DNA of 64,000 bases from CAWDAQ01 sp963800325 (GCA_963800325.1 CAWDAQ010000005.1:744001-808000), one strand, 5' to 3'; shown: positions 7,851 through 15,977, counted from the stretch's first letter. Numbers and translations: made by a program. Notes: a model not told the origin generated them from the letters alone.

Positions 7851-8654
7851 ATGACGAGCAGCCCGGCCCCCACGGTGACCCTCGAGCGCGCGGGCGGCGT
7901 GGCTACGGTGACGATCGCCCGGCCGGAGGCGATGAACGCCCTGGACCTGCGGACCAAGGAGGCGCTCGTCGCCGCGCTCGGCGAGGTCGCCGAGGACCCC
8001 GAGGTGCGGTGCGTCGTCCTCGCCGGGGCCGGGGAGCGGGCGTTCTGCGTCGGGCAGGACCTGCGCGAGCACGCCGACCTCATGGCGGCCGGGGACTCCT
8101 CGCTCGCGACGACCGTGACCCAGCACTACAACCGCATCGTCACGCTGCTCGCGACGATGGACAAGCCCGTGCTCGCCGCGGTGGGTGGGGTCGCCGCCGG
8201 GGCCGGCGCGGCGTTCGCGCTCGCCGCCGACCTGCGGATCCTGTCCGACACCGCGGGGCTCAACCTCGCCTTCTCCGGGATCGCGCTCTCCTGCGACTCC
8301 GGCTCCTCGTGGACCCTGCAGCGACTCGTCGGCCCGGCCCGGGCCAAGGAGCTGCTCCTGCTGCCGCGCACCGTGCCCGCGCAGGAGTGCCTCCGGCTCG
8401 GGCTCGCGACCCGCGTCGTGCCCGCGGCCGACCTCGCCGGCGAGGTGGCCGAGCTCGCGGGCACGCTCGCGGTCGGGCCCACCCGGGCCTACGGCGCGAT
8501 CCGGCGCGCGGTCTGCTACAGCGCCGGACACCCGCTGGAGGAGTCGCTCGCCCGTGAGGCCGAGCTGATGGACGCCACCGGCACGACCGAGGACCACCGG
8601 GCGGCGGTCGAGGCGTTCCTCGCCAAGCGACCTCCGGTGTTCAGGGGGCGCTGA
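7851..8654 (+). CDS. Enoyl-CoA hydratase/isomerase family protein (PaaG-like)
   Basis: 267-aa crotonase-fold enzyme acting on acyl-CoA double bonds. The N-terminal strand and CoA-binding segment (ATVTIARPEAMNAL, about 17-30) are typical. The first oxyanion-hole segment is AGERAFCVGQDLREH (about 61-75) and the second is GGVAAGAGAAFALAADLRI (about 108-126). The position that carries a catalytic Glu in hydratases reads LAFSGIALSCDSGSSWTL, where an Asp is present as in PaaG/isomerase-type members. Start ATG 7851 has GGAGAGGA upstream. Its 3' end overlaps the convergent tag gene by 14 bases. Confidence 0.87.
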   Translation: MTSSPAPTVTLERAGGVATVTIARPEAMNALDLRTKEALVAALGEVAEDPEVRCVVLAGAGERAFCVGQDLREHADLMAAGDSSLATTVTQHYNRIVTLLATMDKPVLAAVGGVAAGAGAAFALAADLRILSDTAGLNLAFSGIALSCDSGSSWTLQRLVGPARAKELLLLPRTVPAQECLRLGLATRVVPAADLAGEVAELAGTLAVGPTRAYGAIRRAVCYSAGHPLEESLAREAELMDATGTTEDHRAAVEAFLAKRPPVFRGR

Positions 8655-9222
8655 CCCGGGCGTGGCACCCGCGCAGGTGGTCGTCGACGAGGCCGCAGGC
8701 CTGCATCGCCGCGTACGCCGTGGTGGGGCCGACGAACACCAGCCCGGCCCGCTTGAGGGCGGCCGCGAGCGCGACGGACTCGGGGGTGCTCGCCGGCACC
8801 TGCTCCGGGCGCTCGGGCGGGGTGTGGGAGGCGGGGGCGTGCTCCCACACGAGCCGGTCCAGCCCGCCCTCGGCGCGCAGCGCGACGACGGCGCGGGCGT
8901 TGGCGACGGCGGCCCGGACCTTGCGCCGGTTGCGGACGATCCCGGCGTCGGCGAGGAGTGCGGCCTCCTCGGCCTCCCCGAAGCGGGCGACGCGCTCGGG
9001 GTCGAACCCGGCGAACGCCCGGCGGAACGCCTCCCGCTTGCGCAGGATGGTCAGCCAGGACAGGCCGGACTGGAACGCCTCGAGGGTGAGCCGCTCGTAG
9101 AGCGCGCGCTCTCCGTGGACCGGGCGCCCCCACTCGGCGTCGTGGTAGGCCCGGTAGTCCGCGGGGGCGTCGCCCCACGGGCAGCGGGCGCGGCCGTCGT
9201 CGCCGAGGACGAGGTCACCCAC
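8641..9222 (-). CDS. tag: DNA-3-methyladenine glycosylase I
   Basis: Base-excision repair enzyme of 193 aa removing 3-methyladenine from DNA. The Tag pattern is evident: RCPWGDAPADYRAYHDAEWG (about 13-32, including the zinc-binding Cys and His, and a substrate-contacting Glu), then LYERLTLEAFQSGLSW, the helix-hairpin-helix region GIVRNRRKVRAAVANARAV, and C-terminal FVGPTTAYAAMQACGLVDDH with His at GCHAR. It starts at GTG 9222, 8 bases inside the preceding gene, and is last in the dapE operon. The 3' end overlaps the convergent hydratase gene. Confidence 0.93.
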   Translation of the reverse strand: MGDLVLGDDGRARCPWGDAPADYRAYHDAEWGRPVHGERALYERLTLEAFQSGLSWLTILRKREAFRRAFAGFDPERVARFGEAEEAALLADAGIVRNRRKVRAAVANARAVVALRAEGGLDRLVWEHAPASHTPPERPEQVPASTPESVALAAALKRAGLVFVGPTTAYAAMQACGLVDDHLRGCHARVSAP

Positions 9223-9706
9223 CGGGCTCGCCCGCCCGGGCGTCGGCCTCGGCGACCAGCCCGTCGAGGACCCGCCCGAAGAGCAGGCCCCCCGCCCGCC
9301 GGGAGACCGGCGCGAGGGCGCGGGAGATGCCCGGCCCGCGGGGCCCGAGGTCCTCGGTCCACGTCACGGTGCTCCCAGCGGACCGGGCGGCACCGGCGGC
9401 GGGGGCTCGCGGCGCGACCGTGACCTCGGCCCAACCGCGCAGCGGGCGACCGGTCTTGACCAGGCGCATCCGCCCGTGCGGCTCCTGCGGCGTCGGCGGC
9501 TCCCACACGGTGACGACCATGGCGTCGCGGAACCGCACGGGGCCGACCCCGGTGACCCCGGCGAAGCCCCAGCCCACCCGGGGCGGGCCCGGGTCGGTGA
9601 CCATCGTCGTCAGCGGCACCCAGCGGCCGTGCCCGGTGACGTCCGTGACGACGCTCCAGAGCAGGACCGGGTCGGCGGCCGACTCCCGGGTCAGGGTGAA
9701 GGGCAT
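9215..9706 (-). CDS. SRPBCC (START-like) superfamily protein
   Basis: 163 aa. It begins with the typical strand and helix of polyketide-cyclase/START proteins (MPFTLTRESAADPVLLWSVV, then TGHGRWVPLTTMV) and continues with a beta-sheet ending in STVTWTEDLG and a C-terminal helix. Such proteins bind a hydrophobic ligand in a helix-grip pocket; the ligand is unknown. Start and preceding stop share one base (TGATG) with GGAGGA upstream. It lies within the dapE-LOG-DivIVA-tag operon. Confidence 0.78.
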   Translation of the reverse strand: MPFTLTRESAADPVLLWSVVTDVTGHGRWVPLTTMVTDPGPPRVGWGFAGVTGVGPVRFRDAMVVTVWEPPTPQEPHGRMRLVKTGRPLRGWAEVTVAPRAPAAGAARSAGSTVTWTEDLGPRGPGISRALAPVSRRAGGLLFGRVLDGLVAEADARAGEPGG

Positions 9707-10050
9707 CAGGGTCCTCCTGCCTCGTCGTGGTCCACGTCGGCGCCGTCCATGCCTGCGCCGTCCACGTGGGCCGCGGCGGCCCGCAGCCGGTCGATCTCGG
9801 CCTGCTGCCCGGCGATCCGGTCCCGGAGGGCGTCGAGGACGTCGTCGACCTGGTCCATGCGGTAGCCGCGGGCGGCGGTGTCGAACCGCACCCCGATGAC
9901 GTCGTCGGCGCTCGGCTCCGACGGGAGCCCGGGCTCGGGGCGGGTGCGGACCGGCTCCGACATCGGGTCCCAGCGGATCCGCCCGGCGAGCAGGGCGCCG
10001 ACGACCGCGACGAGCAGGACCGCGACGACGAGCAGGAAGACCCAGATCAC
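9706..10050 (-). CDS. DivIVA-domain membrane protein
   Basis: 114 aa. A single N-terminal membrane helix (about 2-22, WVFLLVVAVLLVAVVGALL) is followed by a linker and a short DivIVA-like motif (VRFDTAARGYRMDQVDDVL, about 52-70) that usually begins a coiled coil (ALRDRIAGQQAEIDRLRAAA). Only one such unit is present, unlike full DivIVA/Wag31, which directs polar growth. It may help position cell-wall enzymes near the membrane; this is inference. GTG start, four bases after the LOG gene stop. Confidence 0.78.
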   Translation of the reverse strand: MIWVFLLVVAVLLVAVVGALLAGRIRWDPMSEPVRTRPEPGLPSEPSADDVIGVRFDTAARGYRMDQVDDVLDALRDRIAGQQAEIDRLRAAAAHVDGAGMDGADVDHDEAGGP

Positions 10051-10054
10051 CGGA

Positions 10055-10891
10055 CTACTCCGGGCCGACCGGGGTGCCGACGGGGGTGCGCGCCGGGGGG
10101 TAGCCGTCGTCGGCGTCCGCGACGAGGGCCACGGCCTCCTCGGCGTCGTCGCTGACGTGGAGGAGGTCGAGATCGCGCGCGCTGATGGTGCCGGTCCCGA
10201 GGGCGCTGGTGCGCAGCCAGTCCAGCAGCCCGGACCAGTACTGCGTGCCGAGCAGGACGATGGGGAACCGGGTGACCTTGCGGGTCTGGACGAGGGTCAC
10301 CGCCTCGAAGAGCTCGTCGAGGGTCCCGAAGCCGCCGGGGAGGACGATGAACCCGCGCGAGTACTTGACGAACATCGTCTTCCGGGCGAAGAAGTACCGG
10401 AAGTTGACGCCGATGTCGACGTACTCGTTGAGCCCCTGCTCGAAGGGAAGCTCGATCCCGAGCCCGACCGAGGTGCCGCCCGCCTCGAGCGCGCCCTTGT
10501 TCGCGGCCGCCATCGCGCCCGGACCGCCGCCGGTGATGACCGCGTAGCCGGCCCGCACGAGGGCGGCACCGGCGCGTTCGGCGAGCAGGGTGTGCTCCTC
10601 GCCGGGCCGGCTGCGGGCGGAGCCGAACACGCTCACGGCCGGGCCGAGCTCGGCGAGGGTGCCGAACCCCTCGACGAACTCGCTCTGGATCCGCAGGACG
10701 CGCCACGGGTCGGTGTGCACCCAGTCCGTCGGGCCCCGGCTGTCGAGCAGGCGCTGGTCGGTCGTGGTGCGCGGCACCTTCGAGCGGCGCAGCGTGACCG
10801 GGCCCTGCTGGTGGGAGCCGTCTCCGGGCAGCGGCCCGCCCGGGTCCGGGCCGCGCCGGTCGGAGCCGTCGGGCCGGCGAGCCCGGGTCAC
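10055..10891 (-). CDS. LOG-family protein (TIGR00730, cytokinin riboside 5'-monophosphate phosphoribohydrolase type)
   Basis: 278 aa, Rossmann-like. The hallmark PGGFGTLDEL is at about 182-191, with the partner motif GGGPGAMAAANKGA at about 111-124 and ARKTMFVKYSRGFIV between them. Family members hydrolyse nucleoside monophosphates to base and ribose phosphate (plant LOG makes cytokinins). The bacterial substrate here is unknown. The GTG at 10891 overlaps the dapE stop by 4 bases (GTGA). LOG next to dapE/dapD is a common actinobacterial arrangement. Confidence 0.85.
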   Translation of the reverse strand: MTRARRPDGSDRRGPDPGGPLPGDGSHQQGPVTLRRSKVPRTTTDQRLLDSRGPTDWVHTDPWRVLRIQSEFVEGFGTLAELGPAVSVFGSARSRPGEEHTLLAERAGAALVRAGYAVITGGGPGAMAAANKGALEAGGTSVGLGIELPFEQGLNEYVDIGVNFRYFFARKTMFVKYSRGFIVLPGGFGTLDELFEAVTLVQTRKVTRFPIVLLGTQYWSGLLDWLRTSALGTGTISARDLDLLHVSDDAEEAVALVADADDGYPPARTPVGTPVGPE

Positions 10892-11985
10892 CGCGGGCCC
10901 CCGTCGAGCCACCGCAGCATCGCGGCCTCGGCCTCGCGCAGCTGGGCCACGGGGCAGCGTTCGTCGTCGGTGTGGGCCAGGTTGGGGTCCCCGGGACCGA
11001 AGTTGACCGCCGGCACCCCGATCGCGGCGAACCGGGCGACGTCGGTCCAGCCCTGCTTGGCGACGACACCGACCCCGAGCGCGTCGACGAACGCCCGTGC
11101 CGCCGGGAGGTCCAACCCGGGACGGGCGCCGCCGGCGTTGTCCCGGACGACGATCTCGTAGCCGTCGAGGACGTCCTCGACGTGGGCCAGCGCCTCCTCC
11201 GGGGAGAGGTCGGGGGCGTAGCGGTAGTTGACGGTGACCGTGCACCGGTCGGGGATGACGTTGCCGGCGACGCCGCCGGTGATCGAGGTGGCGTTGAGCG
11301 CCTCGTGGTACTCGAGGCCGTCGATGGTCGCGGTGCGCGGCTCCCACGCGACGAGCCGCCCGAGCAGCTCGTGGGCGGCGTGGACGGCGTTGCGCCCGTT
11401 CCACGGGCGTGCCGAGTGGGCGGCGACGCCGTGGACGGTCGCCTCGACCCGCAGGGTGCCCTTGCAGCCCCCCTCGACGACGCCGGCGGTCGGCTCGAGG
11501 AGCACGGCGAAGTCGGCCTCGAGCAGCTCGGGCCGCTGCTGCTGCACGTGGAGCAGCCCGTTGTACTCGGAGTCGATCTCCTCGCCCTCGTAGAACACGT
11601 ACGTGACGTCGGTGGCGGGCTCGGGGACGCTCGCCGCGAGCCGCAGCTGCACCGCGACGCCGCCCTTCATGTCGACCGCGCCCCGGCCGACGAGGTCCTC
11701 GCCGTCGACCCGGGCCGGGAGGTTCGGCGGGTCGGTGAGGGGCACGGTGTCGAGGTGCCCGGCGAGGAGCACCCGCTCCTCCCGGCCGAGGTCGGTCCGG
11801 GCCACCACGGTGTTGCCCACCCGGGTCACGCGGAGGTGGTCCAGCCCGCGCAGAGCGTCCTCGACGGCGTCGGCGATCCGCCGCTCGTCCCGGCTGACCG
11901 ACTCGACGTCGCAGAGCGCCGCGGTGAGCGCGACGACGTCGCAGGTGAGGTCGAGGACGGGCGCCTGGTGGGGGTCGGGTGCCAT
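10888..11985 (-). CDS. dapE: Succinyl-diaminopimelate desuccinylase
   Basis: Dinuclear zinc M20 hydrolase of 365 aa that converts N-succinyl-LL-2,6-diaminopimelate to LL-diaminopimelate and succinate for lysine and peptidoglycan. Visible motifs: VLLAGHLDTVP with metal-binding His and bridging Asp (about 70-80), GRGAVDMKGGVAVQL (about 99-113), the catalytic Glu pair in YEGEEID (about 132-138) and a C-terminal FGPGDPNLAHTDDE with the final His. The frame is open to 12255, but ATG 11985 begins the family-like sequence and sits seven bases after a -10 element. It is head to head with dapD, 58 bp apart, and first gene of a five-gene operon. Confidence 0.92.
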   Translation of the reverse strand: MAPDPHQAPVLDLTCDVVALTAALCDVESVSRDERRIADAVEDALRGLDHLRVTRVGNTVVARTDLGREERVLLAGHLDTVPLTDPPNLPARVDGEDLVGRGAVDMKGGVAVQLRLAASVPEPATDVTYVFYEGEEIDSEYNGLLHVQQQRPELLEADFAVLLEPTAGVVEGGCKGTLRVEATVHGVAAHSARPWNGRNAVHAAHELLGRLVAWEPRTATIDGLEYHEALNATSITGGVAGNVIPDRCTVTVNYRYAPDLSPEEALAHVEDVLDGYEIVVRDNAGGARPGLDLPAARAFVDALGVGVVAKQGWTDVARFAAIGVPAVNFGPGDPNLAHTDDERCPVAQLREAEAAMLRWLDGGPR

Positions 11986-11992
11986 GCGACTC

Positions 11993-11998
11993 ACCCTA
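11993..11998 (-). promoter_or_regulatory. -10 element TAGGGT of dapE, leaderless
   Basis: Seven bases precede ATG 11985 on the minus strand. It shares a 58-bp intergenic gap with the dapD promoter. Confidence 0.6.
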
Positions 11999-12030
11999 AC
12001 GGCGGGTGCCGGGGCGCTCGCAGGCTCTCC

Positions 12031-12036
12031 TACGCT
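12031..12036 (+). promoter_or_regulatory. -10 element TACGCT of dapD, leaderless
   Basis: Seven bases precede ATG 12044. The -35 regions of the two divergent dap promoters must overlap in the 58-bp gap. Confidence 0.6.
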
Positions 12037-12043
12037 ATGACGC

Positions 12044-13003
12044 ATGACGACGACGCGCGCCGCCTGGGGCCACGGGCTCACCACGACCACCGACGCCGGA
12101 CAGGTGCTCGACGCCTGGTACCCGGCCCCGGCGCTGGGGACCCGGCCCGAGGACGCCGACGCCGCCGGGAGCCCCTCGGGTGAGGCGCTCGCGGCCCTGG
12201 AGGGGCTGGTGGGGCGCGACGAGGCGCGCGGCGTGCGGCGTGCCGTCGTCACCACCGAGGTCGACCTCGACTCGGCCCCGGCCGACCCCGCGGACGCCTA
12301 CCTGCGCCTCCACCTGCTCAGCCACTGCCTCGTCGAGCCGAACTCGATCAACCTCGACGGGCTGTTCGGCGTGCTCGCCAACGTCGTGTGGACCACCCAG
12401 GGTCCCTGCGCCGTCGACGGGTTCGAGCTGACCCGGGCCCGGATGAGCCGCCGGGGCGCGGTCCACGTGCTCTCGGTCGACAAGTTCCCCCGGATGACCG
12501 ACTACGTGGTCCCCGCCGGCGTGCGGATCGGGGACGCCGACCGGGTCCGGCTCGGCGCGCACCTCTCGCCCGGGACGACGGTGATGCACGAGGGGTTCGT
12601 CAACTTCAACGCCGGCACGCTGGGCTCCTCGATGGTCGAGGGCCGCATCAGCCAGGGCGTCGTCGTCGGGGACGGGTCCGACGTCGGCGGCGGGGCCTCG
12701 ACGATGGGGACCCTCTCCGGGGGCGGGACCGAGCGGGTCCGGATCGGCCGGCGCTGCCTGCTCGGCGCCGAGGCCGGCCTGGGGATCGCTCTCGGGGACG
12801 ACTGCGTCGTCGAGGCCGGGCTCTACCTCACCGCCGGCACGAAGGTGACCCTCCCGGACGGCACCGTCGTCAAGGCCCGATCGTTGTCGGGTCGGGACGG
12901 GCTGTTGTTCCTGCGCAACTCGGTGACCGGAGCAGTCGAGGCCCGCCCCCGGGGCGAGCAGGCGGGCGTCGCGCTCAACGAGACGCTCCACGCCAACGAC
13001 TGA
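12044..13003 (+). CDS. dapD: 2,3,4,5-tetrahydropyridine-2,6-dicarboxylate N-succinyltransferase (actinobacterial type)
   Basis: 319 aa. It succinylates tetrahydrodipicolinate using succinyl-CoA, the first committed step of the succinylase branch. The N-terminal domain (LSHCLVEPNSINLDGLFG, about 88-105) is specific to the actinobacterial form. The left-handed beta-helix runs from about 150 on (PAGVRIGDADRVRLGAHLSP, then GTTVMHEGFVNFNAGTLGSS, which carries the catalytic Glu, then MVEGRISQGVVVGDGSDVGG). The C-terminal coil is VKARSLSGRDGLLFLRNS. Divergent from dapE; dapC of the same pathway is at 26430-27560. Confidence 0.93.
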   Translation: MTTTRAAWGHGLTTTTDAGQVLDAWYPAPALGTRPEDADAAGSPSGEALAALEGLVGRDEARGVRRAVVTTEVDLDSAPADPADAYLRLHLLSHCLVEPNSINLDGLFGVLANVVWTTQGPCAVDGFELTRARMSRRGAVHVLSVDKFPRMTDYVVPAGVRIGDADRVRLGAHLSPGTTVMHEGFVNFNAGTLGSSMVEGRISQGVVVGDGSDVGGGASTMGTLSGGGTERVRIGRRCLLGAEAGLGIALGDDCVVEAGLYLTAGTKVTLPDGTVVKARSLSGRDGLLFLRNSVTGAVEARPRGEQAGVALNETLHAND

Positions 13004-13082
13004 GGCCCCTCCCGGCCCGTTGCCCCGCGCCATCCTGACGACCTCACCCCGACCCCACCCCGATCACCCCAGCCCGTCGGGT

Positions 13083-13102
13083 CCGGCCGGTCTTCCGGCC
13101 GG
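13083..13102 (+). terminator. Hairpin downstream of dapD
   Basis: CCGGCCGG, loop TCTT, CCGGCCGG, about 80 bases after the dapD stop. There is no U-tract. Confidence 0.45.
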
Positions 13103-13122
13103 GCCGACCGACCGAGCCCCAC

Positions 13123-13168
13123 TGAGCCCCTGAGCCCCTGAGCCCCTGAGCCCCTGAGCCCCTGAGCC
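13123..13168. repeat. 8-bp tandem repeat, five full copies plus part
   Basis: TGAGCCCC repeats perfectly five times (13123-13162) and a sixth copy decays as TGAGCCGA. It ends about 15 bases before ATG 13185, so copy number would change the leader or promoter spacing of that gene. Confidence 0.9.
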
Positions 13169-13184
13169 GACACGAGAGCATCCG

Positions 13185-14054
13185 ATGTCCCGACGCCGCA
13201 CCGCGCCCCCGCCGGCGGGTCGCCCATCCCGGTGGGTGACCCGCGGGCTCGTCGCGGTCGTCGTGCTCGCCCTCGGTGCGGCGGCGTGGTTCGGGGCGCG
13301 CGGCGTGATCCTCGGCTTCGTCCAGCCGCGCTGCCGGGCCACGGCCCTGGGGAACTCGGTGACCTTCACCCCGGAGCAGACCCACCACGCGGCGACGATC
13401 ACCGCCGTCGCGCTCAAGCGGGGCCTGCCCCCGCGGGCGGCGACGATCGCCGTCGCCACGGCCATCCAGGAGTCGAAGCTGCGCAACATCACCTACGGCG
13501 ACCGGGACAGCCTCGGGCTGTTCCAGCAGCGGCCGTCGCAGGGCTGGGGGACTGCGGAGGAGATCCTCGACCCGGTGCACGCCGCGAACGCCTTCTACGA
13601 CGAGCTCGTCAAGGTCGACGGCTACCAGGACATGCCGATCACGCAGGTCGCCCAGCAGGTGCAGAAGAGCGCGTTCCCGGAGGCGTACGCCGACCACGAG
13701 CAGGAGGGACGGGTCCTCGCCTCCACCCTGAGCGGCTACTCCCCCGCCGGCCTCGGCTGCCGGCTCGACGACCCCACCGGCCCGACCGACGTCCCCCGGC
13801 TCCGGCAGGCGCTCCAGCGCGAGCTCGGCGTCACCGGGACCCGCAGCGGGGCCACGGTCCGGGTCACGGCCGCCAGCGGGCAGCAGGCCTGGGCGGTGGG
13901 CGAGTGGGCGGTCGCCCAGGCCGAGTCCCACCAGCTGCGCTCGGTCGTCGTGGGCGACCTGTCGTGGACCCGCACCCGCGACTCCAGCGGCTGGTCCTGG
14001 CAGCAGGCCGACGACCCGGTCGACCAGCGCACGGTGGTCCTCGAGCTGTCCTGA
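13185..14054 (+). CDS. Membrane-anchored lytic-transglycosylase-like protein of unknown function
   Basis: 289 aa. A short basic N-terminus is followed by one membrane helix (about 22-42, LVAVVVLALGAAAWFGARG), giving an outward-facing domain. At about 80-125 the sequence AATIAVATAIQESKLRNITY and then DRDSLGLFQQRPSQGWGT resembles the SLT (lysozyme-like) fold, with a Glu in IQESK in the usual catalytic place and the LFQQRPSQGWG loop typical of an actinobacterial family often mislabelled heavy-metal transporter. A C-terminal segment (about 205-289) is separate. Actual wall-cleaving activity is not shown by sequence. The upstream 8-bp repeat is unusual. Confidence 0.7.
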   Translation: MSRRRTAPPPAGRPSRWVTRGLVAVVVLALGAAAWFGARGVILGFVQPRCRATALGNSVTFTPEQTHHAATITAVALKRGLPPRAATIAVATAIQESKLRNITYGDRDSLGLFQQRPSQGWGTAEEILDPVHAANAFYDELVKVDGYQDMPITQVAQQVQKSAFPEAYADHEQEGRVLASTLSGYSPAGLGCRLDDPTGPTDVPRLRQALQRELGVTGTRSGATVRVTAASGQQAWAVGEWAVAQAESHQLRSVVVGDLSWTRTRDSSGWSWQQADDPVDQRTVVLELS

Positions 14055-14070
14055 GGGCCCTGCCCGACCC

Positions 14071-14919
14071 TCAGCCGGGCAGGACGTCCGGGACCGCGGC
14101 GGCGAGCGCCTCCCGCCAGTCCCGCAGGGGGGTGATCCCCGCCCGGTCCCACCGGTCGTGGCCCAGCACGCTGTACGCGGGTCGCGGCGCCGGGCGCGGG
14201 AAGCGGTCGGTCGTCGTCGGCCGTACCCGGTCCGGGTCGAGGCCGAGCAGCCCGTACAGCTCGCGGGTGAGCCCGAACCACGTCGTCTCCCCCGCCGACG
14301 TCGCGTGCCACACCCCGTAGGGCGCGCCCGCGCCGACGAGGCGGACCACGGCGGCGGCGACGTCGACGGTCCACGTCGGCTGGCCGCGCTGGTCGTCGAC
14401 GACGTCGACGGTCTCCCGCTCGGCCGCGAGCCGTGCCATCGTCGCGACGAAGTTCCCGCCGCCGGCGCCGTAGAGCCAGGCCGTGCGCACGACCCACGAG
14501 CGGGGGCACAGCGCCTGCACCGCCCACTCGCCGGCGAGCTTGGTCCTGCCGTACGCGGACCGGGGCGCGACGGCGGCGTCCTCGTCGTAGGGCCGGTGGG
14601 CGTCCCCGCCGAAGACGTAGTCGGTCGAGACGTGGACCATCCGGGCCGCCCGCTCCCGGCAGGCCCGGGCGAGGTTCGCCGCGCCCCCGGCGTTGACCGC
14701 GAAGGCCGCCCCCTCGCGGGACTCGGCCTCGTCGACCGCCGTCCAGGCGGCGGCGTTGACGACGACGTCGTGACCGGCGACAGCCGCCCGGCACGCGCCG
14801 AGGTCGGTGACGTCGAGGGCACCCCGCGCGGCGGCGGTGACCTCGTAGCCGGCTGCCCGCAGGGCGGGGACGAGGTCGGCGCCGAGCATCCCCCCGGCGC
14901 CGGTGACGAGCCACCTCAC
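14071..14919 (-). CDS. rfbD: dTDP-4-dehydrorhamnose reductase
   Basis: 282-aa short-chain reductase making dTDP-L-rhamnose, last step of the pathway. The NAD(P)-binding GxxGxxG is at the start (WLVTGAGGMLGADL). The catalytic Tyr and Lys are in YGRTKLAGE (about 126-134) with Thr/Ser in HVSTDYVFGG. WLYGAGGGNFVATM follows. The start GTG 14919 overlaps the rfbB stop (GTGA), so rfbB and rfbD are one operon. The upstream open frame to 15126 is not used. Confidence 0.92.
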   Translation of the reverse strand: MRWLVTGAGGMLGADLVPALRAAGYEVTAAARGALDVTDLGACRAAVAGHDVVVNAAAWTAVDEAESREGAAFAVNAGGAANLARACRERAARMVHVSTDYVFGGDAHRPYDEDAAVAPRSAYGRTKLAGEWAVQALCPRSWVVRTAWLYGAGGGNFVATMARLAAERETVDVVDDQRGQPTWTVDVAAAVVRLVGAGAPYGVWHATSAGETTWFGLTRELYGLLGLDPDRVRPTTTDRFPRPAPRPAYSVLGHDRWDRAGITPLRDWREALAAAVPDVLPG

Positions 14920-15905
14920 GCGGGGAGCCCGGCCCGGGCCTTCAGCGGCCGCCACCACGCCTCGTTCTCGCGGTACCAGCGCACGACCGCGGCGAGGCCG
15001 TCGGCGAAGTCGACCCGGGGGGCGTACCCGAGCTCGGTGGCGATCTTCGTGATGTCGACCGAGTACCGGCGGTCGTGGCCCTTGCGGTCGGCGACCGGCT
15101 CGACCATGTCCCACCCGGCGCCGCACGCGTCGAGCAGCAGCCCGGTGAGCTCACGGTTCGACAGCTCGGTGCCGCCGCCGATGTTGTAGACCTCCCCCGG
15201 CCGACCGGAGGCACGCACGAGCTCGATCCCCCGGCAGTGGTCGTCGACGTGGAGCCAGTCGCGGATGTTGAGGCCGTCGCCGTACAGCGGCACCGGCAGG
15301 CCGTCGATGAGGTTGGTGACGAACAGCGGGATGACCTTCTCGGGGAAGTGGTACGGCCCGTAGTTGTTCGAGCAGCGGGTGACGCACACCGGCAGGCCGT
15401 GGGTGCGGTGGTAGGCCCGGGCGAGGAGGTCGGAGGCGGCCTTGGACGCCGAGTACGGCGAGTTCGGCTCCAGCGGGTGGGTCTCCGGCCAGGACCCGGA
15501 GTCGATGGAGCCGTACACCTCGTCGGTGGAGACGTGGACGAACTTCTCCACCCCGCGGCGCAGGGCCGCGTCGAGCAGGGTCTGGGTGCCCACGACGTTG
15601 GTCGTGACGAAGTCCGCCGCCCCGAGGATCGACCGGTCGACGTGGGACTCGGCCGCGAAGTGGACCACCTCGTCCGCGGCGCCGACGAGGTCGTCGACGA
15701 GGGCGGTGTCGGTGATGTCGCCCTCGACGAACGTCAGCCGCGGGGACCGCGCGACCGGCTGGAGGTTGGCCCGGTTCCCGGCGTAGGTGAGCTTGTCGAG
15801 CACGACGACGTCGCGGTCACGGAGTCCGGGGTAGTCCCCCGCGAGCGCGTGCCGGACGAAGTTCGACCCGATGAAACCGGCGGCGCCGGTCACGAGCAGC
15901 GTCAT
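14916..15905 (-). CDS. rfbB: dTDP-glucose 4,6-dehydratase
   Basis: 329-aa extended SDR enzyme, second step of dTDP-L-rhamnose synthesis. NAD-binding GAAGFIGSNF is at about 7-16. Catalytic Tyr and Lys are in YSASKAASD (about 150-158), with the Thr-Asp-Glu triad in HVSTDEVYG (about 124-132). CSNNYGPYHFPEKVIP and DGLNIRDWLHVDDHCRGI are family hallmarks. It starts at ATG 15905, six bases after a TAGCCT element, and is divergent from rfbA; together the four rfb genes give the full rhamnose donor pathway. Confidence 0.95.
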   Translation of the reverse strand: MTLLVTGAAGFIGSNFVRHALAGDYPGLRDRDVVVLDKLTYAGNRANLQPVARSPRLTFVEGDITDTALVDDLVGAADEVVHFAAESHVDRSILGAADFVTTNVVGTQTLLDAALRRGVEKFVHVSTDEVYGSIDSGSWPETHPLEPNSPYSASKAASDLLARAYHRTHGLPVCVTRCSNNYGPYHFPEKVIPLFVTNLIDGLPVPLYGDGLNIRDWLHVDDHCRGIELVRASGRPGEVYNIGGGTELSNRELTGLLLDACGAGWDMVEPVADRKGHDRRYSVDITKIATELGYAPRVDFADGLAAVVRWYRENEAWWRPLKARAGLPA

Positions 15906-15911
15906 GCGCGC

Positions 15912-15917
15912 AGGCTA
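15912..15917 (-). promoter_or_regulatory. -10 element TAGCCT of rfbB, leaderless
   Basis: Six bases precede ATG 15905. It is preceded by GTTGC, giving GTTGCTAGCCT; the promoter of the sulfotransferase at 21164 reads GTTGCTAGGTT. Confidence 0.55.
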
Positions 15918-15963
15918 GCAACGGAAAGTGCTCGATCTGGGCACATCGGGTGAGACGGACGGA

Positions 15964-15969
15964 TACTCT
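15964..15969 (+). promoter_or_regulatory. -10 element TACTCT of rfbA, leaderless
   Basis: Eight bases precede ATG 15978. The two rfb promoters face away from each other across 72 bp. Confidence 0.55.
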
Positions 15970-15977
15970 CACGAGCC

